A stretch of 43,756 nucleotides of DNA from Desulfuromonas sp. TF (lineage in GTDB: Bacteria > Desulfobacterota > Desulfuromonadia > Desulfuromonadales > ATBO01). A program made the position numbers and the translations under genes. The DNA lies in contig NZ_KI421418.1 of the NCBI RefSeq assembly GCF_000472285.1, positions 348,618 through 392,373 of the forward strand. The letters run 5' to 3'. Every line of letters begins with the position of its first letter. Positions within the stretch are counted from its first letter, which is position 1. Shown here piece by piece: positions 16,648 to 24,627 of the stretch. The notes below the pieces were generated by a model. That model had not been told where the DNA came from. It was given only the letters and a program-made list of their open reading frames with translations, and made no database searches.

Positions 16648-16666
16648 GTGCACTTGGCGTGCCGAT
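16648..16666 (-). promoter_or_regulatory. Sigma-54 promoter for the FN3 gene
   Basis: The minus strand reads ATCGGCACGCCAAGTGCAC with exact GG-N10-GC spacing (GG at 16663-16662, GC at 16651-16650). The predicted start near 16638 is followed by the aptamer about 38 nt later. Confidence 0.82.
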
Positions 16667-17175
16667 AGAGCCCATGGAAGAAGATCGACCCCCGGTTACT
16701 TTGACGGCATCGTCGTTCGTAAAGGCGGTTTCATGCCCTCCTGGATCGGGTTTCTGATCTTGTGAAATAGGTCTCAGATCGGGAAGGGGGCGACAAGACT
16801 GGACTTCCAAGGTCGCGTGTTTTCACGTATTCCAACGACGCAAAACGGCACAAGGTCTTGTTTTGTAGAGAAAAAATAACTTAAAATTTTTTTTGTGGGG
16901 GCGTGGGAGTGGAAAATTTCCTATATTCCCCTCTTCCTCTGAGGCAAGTTTACAACGCGGGTGTGGTATGAGTGATACGATCCGGAGGGATTGCGAAGAG
17001 TCTACAGGTCGATGCCATAAGGGACACCCGTATTTAAGGGTCAATCCATGCCTTGCCAACACGTTGTTCCCATATGAAACAATCCCCCGCCTTCCTGTTT
17101 CAGATGGCGCCATGGGATCGCTGATCTCTTCATCCGATGGCCTCCAACACGTTGTAATCGCATTGAAATCTCTTT
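16667..17175. repeat. Divergent control region, copy 2 (paralogue of 5821-6316)
   Basis: No coding gene is supported. It carries the same ordered blocks as copy 1: GTTTTCACG (16819-16827) with CGCAAAACG (16839-16847), GTGTGG plus ACGATCCGG (16961-16985), GAAACA-N14-TGTTTC (17076-17101) and GCCATGGG (17109-17116). Confidence 0.75.
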
Positions 17176-17191
17176 GGTACGACTCTTGAAA
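17174..17191 (+). promoter_or_regulatory. Sigma-54-like promoter for glmS
   Basis: TTGGTACGACTCTTGAAA has GG at 17176-17177 and TTGA at sigma-54 spacing; the -12 reads GA instead of GC, the same deviation as at wecB. It lies about 55 nt before the glmS ATG. Confidence 0.55.
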
Positions 17192-17244
17192 TATGAATCC
17201 GTGAGGAATGAGGAGAAAAAAATTCAACCGGGCGGGAGGCTGAC

Positions 17245-19071
17245 ATGTGCGGTATCGTCGGTTTTATCGGGTCGAATGAGGCAACTCCCATCATTCTCGA
17301 CGGCCTGCGGCGGCTGGAATACCGCGGCTACGATTCGGCGGGCATTGCCACACTGAACCACGGCAAGGTGGAGATCCGTCGGGCTGCCGGAAAGCTGGTC
17401 AATCTGGAGATGATGCTGCAGGAGCGGCCGTTAGGTGGGAGCTGCGGCATCGGCCACACACGTTGGGCCACCCACGGCCGCCCATCGGAGATCAACGCTC
17501 ATCCTCACTGCGCCGGTGGCATTGTGGTGGTGCACAACGGCATCATAGAGAACTACCGGTTTCTGAAGGGGATGCTGACGGGAAAAGGGCATCACTTCCG
17601 CTCTGAGACCGATACCGAAGTCATCGCCCACCTGATCGAGCATCACTTCAAGGAGACCGGCAGCTTCGAAGCCGCCGTCCGTCTGGCTCTTTCCGAGCTG
17701 CGCGGCGCCTATGCCGTGGTCGTTCTCTGTGAAAAAGAACCGGGGCACCTGATCGCCGCCAAATCAGGCTCCCCCCTGGTGGTGGGCCATAGGGGAGGGG
17801 AGTTTTACGTTGCCTCCGACATCCCCGCCATGCTCTCCCGCACTCGCGAGATGATCTTCCTCGATGACGGCGAATTCGTCCTCTTCGGCAATAGGGATAT
17901 GAAGGTGTCCATGCTGGATGGACGAAAGGTGCGGAAGGAGTCGAAGACGATCACCTGGAATCCCCTGCTGGCCGAGAAGGGGGGGTACCGGCATTTCATG
18001 CTCAAGGAAATCCATGAGCAGCCCCGGGCCATCGCAGATACCCTTGCCGGACGGATCCAAGAGAAAGGGGAGGTCCAACTGGAGGAGCTCCATCTGACCG
18101 ACGTGGAGCTGCGCCGGATCGAGAAGCTGTTCATCGTCGCCTGCGGCACCTCATGGCATGCCGCCCTGATCGGCAAGTTCTTTATCGAAAAGCTGGCCCG
18201 GGTGCCGGTGGATGTCGACATCGCCAGCGAGTTTCGCTACCGCGATCCGATCGTCACCGGGAACACACTTACCCTTCTCATCAGCCAGAGCGGCGAGACT
18301 GCCGACACCCTGGCGGCGTTGCGCGAGGCCAAAGGGAAGAAAGGGAAGACAGTCGCCGTCTGCAATGTCGTCGAGTCCTCCATCGCACGGGAGAGCGACG
18401 GGGTTATCTATACCCATGCCGGGCCGGAGATCGGCGTTGCCTCAACCAAGGCCTTCACCACCCAAATCGTGGCCCTTTACATGTTTGCCATTCGGCTGGG
18501 TCTGGCGAGGGGGACGATCAGCTCTGGGCAGTGCCGGGGAATGATTCATGATTTGCAGGCTCTGCCTGAGAAGGTGGAAAAAACGCTGATGCAGGATGGG
18601 GCGATCGAGGAGGCGGCCCGCGCCTACATGGGGGCGAAGGATTTCCTCTTCCTGGGCCGCGGCAACCAGTATCCGATCGCCTTGGAGGGCGCACTCAAGC
18701 TCAAGGAGATTTCCTACATCCATGCCGAAGGCTATCCGGCCGGAGAGATGAAGCACGGCCCCATCGCCCTGATCGATGAGCAGATGCCGGTGGTGATCCT
18801 GGCCCCGCGCAACGAGACATTCGAAAAGGTGGCTTCCAACATGGAGGAGGTACGTGCCCGGGGCGGCAGGGTGATTGCCGTCACCGACCACGCCGGCGAG
18901 GAGCTTACGGGAAAAGCCGATCTGATCCTGAATCTTCCGGCGGTTCCCGACGATCTGATGCCCGTCATCACCGCCGTCCCGATGCAGCTTCTTGCCTATC
19001 ATGTCGCTGCTCTGCTGGGCAAGGACGTGGATCAGCCGAGGAATCTGGCGAAGAGTGTGACGGTGGAATAG
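17245..19071 (+). CDS. glmS: Glutamine-fructose-6-phosphate aminotransferase (isomerising)
   Basis: Makes glucosamine-6-phosphate from fructose-6-phosphate and glutamine, the entry step to UDP-GlcNAc for peptidoglycan, LPS and EPS. The 608 residues are standard length. Cys2 (after Met removal the N-terminal nucleophile) lies in MCGIVGFIG; the Ntn glutaminase domain runs to about 240 ([24 protein letters not shown]-like [12 protein letters not shown]). Two SIS domains follow ([38 protein letters not shown]), ending with the conserved [13 protein letters not shown]. The upstream region duplicates that of wecB, which uses the UDP-GlcNAc made downstream of GlmS. No glmS ribozyme was seen. Confidence 0.97.
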   Translation: MCGIVGFIGSNEATPIILDGLRRLEYRGYDSAGIATLNHGKVEIRRAAGKLVNLEMMLQERPLGGSCGIGHTRWATHGRPSEINAHPHCAGGIVVVHNGIIENYRFLKGMLTGKGHHFRSETDTEVIAHLIEHHFKETGSFEAAVRLALSELRGAYAVVVLCEKEPGHLIAAKSGSPLVVGHRGGEFYVASDIPAMLSRTREMIFLDDGEFVLFGNRDMKVSMLDGRKVRKESKTITWNPLLAEKGGYRHFMLKEIHEQPRAIADTLAGRIQEKGEVQLEELHLTDVELRRIEKLFIVACGTSWHAALIGKFFIEKLARVPVDVDIASEFRYRDPIVTGNTLTLLISQSGETADTLAALREAKGKKGKTVAVCNVVESSIARESDGVIYTHAGPEIGVASTKAFTTQIVALYMFAIRLGLARGTISSGQCRGMIHDLQALPEKVEKTLMQDGAIEEAARAYMGAKDFLFLGRGNQYPIALEGALKLKEISYIHAEGYPAGEMKHGPIALIDEQMPVVILAPRNETFEKVASNMEEVRARGGRVIAVTDHAGEELTGKADLILNLPAVPDDLMPVITAVPMQLLAYHVAALLGKDVDQPRNLAKSVTVE

Positions 19072-19207
19072 GGGAAATCTTTACCGAATCTTCATATCGG
19101 CTTTAAGCACCCTTTATCCTTTTGCCTTATGATGAGATCATAAATAAAGCAATGGGACAAGGTGCGGGTCGGGCTTGAGCCGGACACGACGCCGATTGGA
19201 GGTAATC

Positions 19208-20395
19208 ATGAAAACCCTGTTCACGGGATTCGTTGTTCTGGCGCTGATACTTGCCGGCTGTCAACAGAGCCGGGGAATGGATGAAGAAAGGAATCAGAAA
19301 GCGGGAGAGATGTCCGGGGCTACACGGACGGCGGTCTTTGCCGGCGGATGTTTCTGGTGTACCGAGTCCGATTTCGAAAAGGTGCCCGGGGTGATTGAAG
19401 CCGTTTCGGGCTACACCGGCGGGCATACGGAGAATCCGACCTATGAGCAGACCTCGGCCGGCGGAACCGGCCATATCGAAGCGGTCAAGGTGACGTACGA
19501 TCCGGAGCGGGTCACTTACGGCCAGCTGTTGACCTGGTTCTGGCGTCACGTGGATCCCACCGATGCCGGCGGCCAGTTCGTCGACCGGGGCGACCAGTAC
19601 CGCGGCGCCATTTTCTACGCCGACGAAGAGCAGCGCAGGCTGGCGGAGAGCTCGAAAGAGAAACTGGCCGCCTCGGGCCGCTTCGAGAAGCCTATCGCCA
19701 CGGACATCCTGCCCCTCGGTGAATTCTACGTGGCGGAGGAGTACCACCAGGATTACTATAAGAAGAATCCCATCCGCTATAAGTTTTACCGCTTCAATTC
19801 AGGACGCGATCAGTTCCTGGAAAAAGTCTGGGGAAAACAGTCGCCCGAAGCGATTCCGGAGGCCGATGGGAAGATGAAGTCCATGGCGGAAGCGGGCGGG
19901 ATGAGCGCGGCCGATTCCGGGATGGAGAAGGGAAATAAGGGTATGGAGAAGGAAAAGGAGTATGTCATTCCTGACGATGCGGAGCTGCGCCGTCGCCTTA
20001 CGCCGCTGCAGTACAAGGTCACGCGCGAGGACGGTACCGAGCCGGCCTTTCAGAATGACTACTGGGACAACAAGGAAGAGGGGATCTACGTCGACATCAT
20101 CTCCGGAGAGCCGCTTTTCAGCTCGACGGACAAGTATAAGTCCGGAACGGGGTGGCCGAGCTTCACCCGGCCTCTGGTCCCGGAGAACATCGTGGAGAAG
20201 GAGGACAGGAGCTGGTTTTCGGTGCGCACCGAGGTGCGGAGCCGCCACGCCGACTCCCACCTGGGACACGTCTTCGAGGACGGCCCCCCGCCCACCGGCC
20301 TGCGGTACTGCATGAACTCGGCGGCACTTCGGTTCGTTCCCAGGGCGAAGCTGGAGAAGGAGGGGTACGGTCAGTTTCTGAAGCTCTTCGAATAA
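19208..20395 (+). CDS. msrAB: Methionine sulfoxide reductase MsrA-MsrB fusion, lipoprotein
   Basis: Repairs both stereoisomers of methionine sulfoxide. The N-terminus [20 protein letters not shown] is a lipoprotein signal with the lipobox LAGC, placing the enzyme in the cell envelope. MsrA domain about 40-200 with catalytic Cys48 in GGCFWCTES. After a charged linker (KGMEKEKEY), the MsrB domain (about 255-390) has [18 protein letters not shown] and catalytic Cys368 in [11 protein letters not shown]. The zinc Cys pairs of many MsrB are absent ([10 protein letters not shown] where CxxCG is usual). ATG 19208 has GGAGG 6 nt upstream. The start at TTG 19175 is rejected because it would bury the signal peptide. 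Confidence 0.95.
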   Translation: MKTLFTGFVVLALILAGCQQSRGMDEERNQKAGEMSGATRTAVFAGGCFWCTESDFEKVPGVIEAVSGYTGGHTENPTYEQTSAGGTGHIEAVKVTYDPERVTYGQLLTWFWRHVDPTDAGGQFVDRGDQYRGAIFYADEEQRRLAESSKEKLAASGRFEKPIATDILPLGEFYVAEEYHQDYYKKNPIRYKFYRFNSGRDQFLEKVWGKQSPEAIPEADGKMKSMAEAGGMSAADSGMEKGNKGMEKEKEYVIPDDAELRRRLTPLQYKVTREDGTEPAFQNDYWDNKEEGIYVDIISGEPLFSSTDKYKSGTGWPSFTRPLVPENIVEKEDRSWFSVRTEVRSRHADSHLGHVFEDGPPPTGLRYCMNSAALRFVPRAKLEKEGYGQFLKLFE

Positions 20396-20454
20396 GCCGT
20401 GTCAGAAGTTTCCGACCATCATTGGAATCATTGTCCACTTCCAAGTCAGGCTGG

Positions 20455-20482
20455 TTGACAATCGCCTTAGGCCCATTATGAT
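20455..20482 (+). promoter_or_regulatory. Sigma-70 promoter for the CBS gene
   Basis: TTGACA (20455-20460 region) and TATGAT (20477-20482) are separated by about 16 nt. It lies 55 nt upstream of the CBS gene start. Confidence 0.55.
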
Positions 20483-20537
20483 TTATAAATGATTTGGGGA
20501 ATGTATTATATCTGACCAGCAGGCAATGGAGGTGTTT

Positions 20538-20969
20538 ATGAAGACAGTGCGACAGCTGATTGAAGCGAAAGGGCGGGATGTCTGGTCCGTCAGCCCGGAT
20601 CAGACGGTGTTCTCTGCCCTGGAGTTGATGGCGGACAAGGACGTCGGGGCGGTGATGGTGATCGAGGGGCAACAGGTCGTCGGCATCATGTCCGAGCGGG
20701 ATTACGCCCGCAAGGTAGTCCTGAAAGGGGTCTCCTCCAAAGAGGCAAAGGTTTCCGAGATCATGAGCAGAAAGGTCGTTTTTGTCCGACCCGAGCAGAG
20801 TGTCGAGGAGTGCCTGGCTCTCATGACCCAGAAGCACTGCCGGCACTTGCCCGTCATGAGCGGCAAAGACCTTGAAGGCCTGGTCTCCATCGGCGATGCG
20901 GTCAAGGCGATCATTGCCGAAAAGGAGTTCATGATCGGTCAACTTGAGAACTATATCCTTGCCGGATGA
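20538..20969 (+). CDS. CBS-domain pair protein
   Basis: A 143-aa protein that consists only of two CBS domains (a Bateman module), about residues 10-65 and 75-135, with DVGAVMVIEGQQVVGIMSERDYARKV and HLPVMSGKDLEGLVSIGDAVK. Such modules bind adenosyl nucleotides (AMP, ATP, SAM) and regulate a partner; the partner is not evident here. ATG 20538 is chosen: the upstream in-frame ATG at 20526 overlaps the GGAGG ribosome site. It forms a single-gene unit with its own promoter and terminator. Confidence 0.9.
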   Translation: MKTVRQLIEAKGRDVWSVSPDQTVFSALELMADKDVGAVMVIEGQQVVGIMSERDYARKVVLKGVSSKEAKVSEIMSRKVVFVRPEQSVEECLALMTQKHCRHLPVMSGKDLEGLVSIGDAVKAIIAEKEFMIGQLENYILAG

Positions 20970-20998
20970 CCTCCCTGAACGGTCCGGCAGCAGTCACA

Positions 20999-21032
20999 GA
21001 GGCGTACCTGCAATGGTGCGCCTCTTGCTTTT
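20999..21032 (+). terminator. Intrinsic terminator after the CBS gene
   Basis: GAGGCGTACC pairs with GGTGCGCCTC (one G-T pair) around TGCAAT, followed by TTGCTTTT. Confidence 0.8.
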
Positions 21033-21050
21033 AATGGGTGGTGTCGGGAT

Positions 21051-22748
21051 CTAACCGTTTTTGGAATAAATCCTGCTGAATTCCTCTTCCTGTTCGGGAC
21101 TTCCGATAAGAATCAGGCTCATCCCCTCCTCGAGAACCGTCTCAGGCGACGGTACGACCATCGGATCTTCCTTCCCTGACGATTCGAGCGCGACGATGGA
21201 ACATCCCGTTTTCGGGCGGATCCGAGAATCACCGATGGTCTGGCCGACCAGGCCGGGTGGCAGGGACCGTCGGAATACGTTGATCCCCTCGGTGAGAAAG
21301 GCCGAGGTCTTCGACTCGATGATGTTCAGAAGAATGCTGGCTCCCACCGAAGCCTGGGAGACGACAAAATCAGCGCCGGCGGCGTAGAGCTGGGTAACGT
21401 TCTCGTCGGTATTGGCCCGGGCGACGATGCGGATGTGGGGCTGAGTGTGTCGGCTGACCAGGGTGAGAAAAATGTTGGTACTGTCGTCGTTGGTGGTGAC
21501 GATCAGTCCCTTGGCGCTGTCGATGCCCGCTTTCTTGAGGACGTGGCGACCGGTAGCGTCCCCGTAGATCGTCACATGCTCGTCACAGGCCGAGTTCTCC
21601 TCGCGGTCGACAAGAAAGAAGGGAACCGGTTTGCGGTCGAGGAACGTCGCGGCTGCGCAGCCGATGCGGCCATGGCCGAGAATGAAGACCAGATCTTCAT
21701 CCGCCTGTTCACCCGTCAGTTTCTCTAGCTCGTCGAGCTGTTCACGAGTCCCCGCCAGCACCATCAGTGCCTCGTCGTCGAGCCTGGATTCGGCGGTGGG
21801 GATGGTGAAGCAGCCTCGTTCCCACAGACCGATAATAGCGAGACCGGTGCGCTGGCGTACCTGAGCCTCGGAAAGGGTCAGGCCGGAAAAAGGAGTACCA
21901 TGCACCGGGATCTCGGCGATCTGCAATCGTCCGAAGCTGTCGAGCACATGGGCCATGGCGCCCCTGGTGGTCGCACGCGTCGCCAGGTAGCTGCCGAGTA
22001 TCTTGTGCAGGGGAATGGCATGGTTGGCGCCGGCCAGCCGCAGAAGTTCCCCATGGGAAGCTTCGGAGACCGTTGCTGCGATCGGTGTGTCGCACAGGGA
22101 GCGCACCGTGAGGCAGATGTTGACATTCTCGGGGTCGGTGAGATTGGCGACCACATAACGAGCCGCGGCGATCCGGACCGATTCCAGGACCTGGGGATCG
22201 GTCGGTGAACCGCACACAACCCGGATTCCGTCTTCCTCCTCCAGGCGCAGAGCATTGTCGGAATCCGGGGTGACGACCACGAAGGGGATCTGTCGGTTCT
22301 GCAGTTTTCGGATCAGGGTGCGGGCGACGGCGTCGATGCCGAAGATCAGGACGTGCCCGGAAGTTTCAGGCGGAAGTTCAAGGGTTGGTCGATAACGCAG
22401 TCGATGTTCGATCCAGGGTGCCAGAAACAGGCTGATCAGTCCGAAGGGGAGGATGATGAGAAGGAAGATCACCCCCGTGAGCGTCACCACCGCGGCGAAG
22501 ATGTACCCAGGGTCGGTGTGGAAGGTGATGTCGCCGAAGCCCAGGGTGGTCATGACCGTGATGGCCCAGTAGATGCCGGCGATCAACGAAAACTCGCGCC
22601 CTTCCAGATGCCACATGAGAAAGCGGAACAGGACGGCATAGATGAGAATCATGGCGATCAGGAAAGCGCAGTAATAAACCAGGTACTTGAGGTTATGCTT
22701 GGCGCGCCCGCGAAGGAAGTAGGCGAGTTCCGAGGCGATGGTCTTCAT
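21051..22748 (-). CDS. Potassium channel with two RCK/TrkA domains
   Basis: A 565-aa inner-membrane protein. Two transmembrane helices (about 22-45 and 83-112) flank a pore loop with the selectivity-filter TTLGFGD. Two cytosolic RCK (TrkA-N) Rossmann units follow: GHVLIFGIDAVARTLIRKL near 130 and LVFILGHGRIGCAAATFL near 350, each followed by a TrkA-C-type segment (GTPFSGLTLSEAQV; PPGLVGQTIGDSRI). This is the layout of ligand-gated K+ channels of the Kch/MthK type, but with tandem RCK units in one chain. The second Rossmann has GHGRIG and the first GIDAVA, so nucleotide binding may differ between them. It is transcribed alone; no operon partner is obvious. Confidence 0.9.
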   Translation of the reverse strand: MKTIASELAYFLRGRAKHNLKYLVYYCAFLIAMILIYAVLFRFLMWHLEGREFSLIAGIYWAITVMTTLGFGDITFHTDPGYIFAAVVTLTGVIFLLIILPFGLISLFLAPWIEHRLRYRPTLELPPETSGHVLIFGIDAVARTLIRKLQNRQIPFVVVTPDSDNALRLEEEDGIRVVCGSPTDPQVLESVRIAAARYVVANLTDPENVNICLTVRSLCDTPIAATVSEASHGELLRLAGANHAIPLHKILGSYLATRATTRGAMAHVLDSFGRLQIAEIPVHGTPFSGLTLSEAQVRQRTGLAIIGLWERGCFTIPTAESRLDDEALMVLAGTREQLDELEKLTGEQADEDLVFILGHGRIGCAAATFLDRKPVPFFLVDREENSACDEHVTIYGDATGRHVLKKAGIDSAKGLIVTTNDDSTNIFLTLVSRHTQPHIRIVARANTDENVTQLYAAGADFVVSQASVGASILLNIIESKTSAFLTEGINVFRRSLPPGLVGQTIGDSRIRPKTGCSIVALESSGKEDPMVVPSPETVLEEGMSLILIGSPEQEEEFSRIYSKNG

Positions 22749-22811
22749 GTGGTCCCGTCATCGTAAGAATTTCAATCAATCACAGAACTATGACAGTTCA
22801 CGGGACAATCG

Positions 22812-23549
22812 TCAACGCCGACCCACCATCTCCTTCAGGCTCAGGGCGTTGCGAACGGCGTGGCCGCCGATGTCGTTGTTGAAATAGACGAAGACGCTCC
22901 GCCCCTCCTCACGCCAGGCGGTAATCCGCTTCGCCTCCCGTCTCAGTGCTTCTTCCGAATAACTGCCCGAGTACGAGGCTTCGGAAGAGCCGTGAAAGCG
23001 CAGGTAGACGATGCCGGCGGTCACCCAGTCGGGACATTTGCCGACAGCTCCGTGGTCGTGAATGCAGAAGGCGGCGCCGTATCGTGACAGCAACCCGCGG
23101 ATGGATTCCTGATGCCAGCTCTCATCGCGGAATTCGAAGACCTTGGTGAGCTCTCGCGGCAGGGCCCGCAGGAAATTTTCCAGGCGCTCCGCATCCGCTT
23201 CAAACCGGGGGGGAAGCTGAAAGAGAACCGGACCAAGGGTCTGGCCGGCCAATGCAGCCCGCTCGAGAAATTTCTCCAGTGAGGCCTCCGGGTCCTTGAG
23301 CCGCTTGATATGGGTGATATACCGGCTGGCTTTGAAGGTGTAGAGGAAGTTCGGCGGAGCCACCTCCCGCCAGTGATCGAAGGTTTCCGGTTTGGGGAGG
23401 CGATAGAAGGTGTTGTTGATCTCTACCGTGTCGAAATCCCGGACATAGTGTCCGAACCAATCGCGCTGCGGAAGGTCTTCAGGATAGTAATCTCCTTTCC
23501 AATGGGGATAAACCCAACCCGAGGTGCCGATACGAACGTCTCCTCGCAT
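22812..23549 (-). CDS. DUF72 family protein
   Basis: A 245-aa TIM-barrel-like protein of the DUF72 (YecE) family: RIGTSGWVYPHWKGDYYPED at the N-terminus, DFDTVEINNTFYRLP, FLYTFKASRYITHIKRL, LGPVLFQLPPRF and VYFNNDIGGHAVRNA near the end. The function is unknown for the whole family. The gene ends 63 nt before the potassium channel start and follows the hemerythrin-like gene by 12 nt, so the latter two probably form an operon. Confidence 0.93.
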   Translation of the reverse strand: MRGDVRIGTSGWVYPHWKGDYYPEDLPQRDWFGHYVRDFDTVEINNTFYRLPKPETFDHWREVAPPNFLYTFKASRYITHIKRLKDPEASLEKFLERAALAGQTLGPVLFQLPPRFEADAERLENFLRALPRELTKVFEFRDESWHQESIRGLLSRYGAAFCIHDHGAVGKCPDWVTAGIVYLRFHGSSEASYSGSYSEEALRREAKRITAWREEGRSVFVYFNNDIGGHAVRNALSLKEMVGRR

Positions 23550-23561
23550 ATTCGGGGTGCC

Positions 23562-24014
23562 TCAGTGCAGGTATTTCGAACGCACCTTGCCCAGTTTCTC
23601 TTCCGCCAGCAGACCCAGGTCCTCTGCCTGTTCGGGCGAAATCGCCTGGCGCGCCATCTCGAAGAGAGCGGTCTCCTGGTGTTCCAGGTAGGAGAGGATT
23701 TCGGTGTACAGTCTTTCGATCCAGTCTTGAAATTCCGGCTTTTCTTTAGAAGCCCGGGCCATCTCTTCTACCATGGCGAGGATTACCTTCTGCTCCCCAT
23801 AAAGAATTCGCGCCTGCTCCCGGGTGCTTTCCATGTTGAGAATGAGCGGATAAATGAACGATTCCTCCACTTCTTTCTGCGCCAACAGGCGGCCCCGGAT
23901 CTCCTCGATGAAATCCGACCGCTCCCAGTCCTGGTCCGCCGTGGTGTTCAGCAGCTTGCCGAGTGTTTTGCGTATCCGGGTATTTTCCACTTCCAACAAC
24001 TGGTAGAGATTCAT
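23562..24014 (-). CDS. Hemerythrin-like four-helix protein lacking metal ligands
   Basis: A 150-aa helical protein that follows the hemerythrin HHE pattern: LLEVENTRIRKTLGKL, QKEVEESFIYPLIL, GEQKVILAMVEEM and YLEHQETALFEM. The positions that are normally His (EH, HxxxEE, EH, HxxxE) read N, Q, Q and Y here, while the surrounding pattern is intact. Binding of an iron pair is therefore unlikely. It could be a structural or sensory relic. GGAGAT precedes the ATG by 6 nt. It is followed by the DUF72 gene. Confidence 0.7.
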   Translation of the reverse strand: MNLYQLLEVENTRIRKTLGKLLNTTADQDWERSDFIEEIRGRLLAQKEVEESFIYPLILNMESTREQARILYGEQKVILAMVEEMARASKEKPEFQDWIERLYTEILSYLEHQETALFEMARQAISPEQAEDLGLLAEEKLGKVRSKYLH

Positions 24015-24188
24015 CGATTATCTCCTTCGATTGCGGCCTGATGAGCATCGGAATAAACCTACCATGGCTTCCAATAATGTCAAAAACATGGATTTTCCCC
24101 ACAGTTCGGCCCGTAAAAGTCTACTCTCCCGACCCATCTCTCCTCAGACACCGTGTGGAAAATTTTGCGGCGGATCTCCAATCCCTGT

Positions 24189-24216
24189 TTGACATCCCTT
24201 TTTTTGTTGATATGGA
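24189..24216 (+). promoter_or_regulatory. Sigma-70 promoter for the 57-aa gene
   Basis: TTGACA (24189-24194) and TATGGA (24211-24216), 16 nt apart, lie 55 nt upstream of the small gene. Confidence 0.5.
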
Positions 24217-24271
24217 TTCATAAAGGAGGCCCCCCGGCTTAGACCACAACCTGGAAAACAATGGAGCTTGT

Positions 24272-24445
24272 ATGAACATACCGGAAGAAATCGACCGAAT
24301 CAAAGCGGCGATAAAGATGGTGGAAGATCCGGGCGCAGCGACGGCCCTGAGGCATGTGTGCAAAGTGCTGACGGAAATCAGCGATCAACTCGAATCGGAA
24401 GCGGGCAGAACCCTGAAAGAGGAGGAAGTGAGGGAGAGGCACTGA
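24272..24445 (+). CDS. Small acidic helical protein, 57 aa
   Basis: Not recognised. The ORF begins at ATG 24272 with GGAG 5 nt upstream and encodes a charged, probably all-helical peptide (PEEIDRIKAAIKMVED, VLTEISDQLESEAG, KEEEVRERH) with one Cys. A promoter precedes it and a strong terminator ends 20-55 nt after its stop, so it is a well-bounded transcription unit, which argues that it is real. Confidence 0.6.
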   Translation: MNIPEEIDRIKAAIKMVEDPGAATALRHVCKVLTEISDQLESEAGRTLKEEEVRERH

Positions 24446-24465
24446 ACCGTGACGCGAATACGGAC

Positions 24466-24501
24466 AAAAAGCCCGGTCAGCAATCGCTGGCCGGGCTTTT
24501 T
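24466..24501 (+). terminator. Strong intrinsic terminator after the 57-aa gene
   Basis: AAAAAGCCCGGTCAGC pairs with GCTGGCCGGGCTTTTT (16 bp, one G-T pair) around AATC. It is symmetrical and would work on both strands. Confidence 0.92.
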
Positions 24502-24627
24502 GCTTTACCTGAATTTGTCTTTCCGCTGAAAAGAGTCAAACTAAAAGTATCTTAGCCATCCTTCGAATCTTGCGAAGGCATCACGTATTGGCTTCCCGGT
24601 GGATGCTGTCTGGCGAAAGGACTTCTC

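Noticed and set aside
17192-17245. glmS ribozyme upstream of glmS
   Set aside because: No ribozyme core was seen; the leader is only about 45 nt, far too short.
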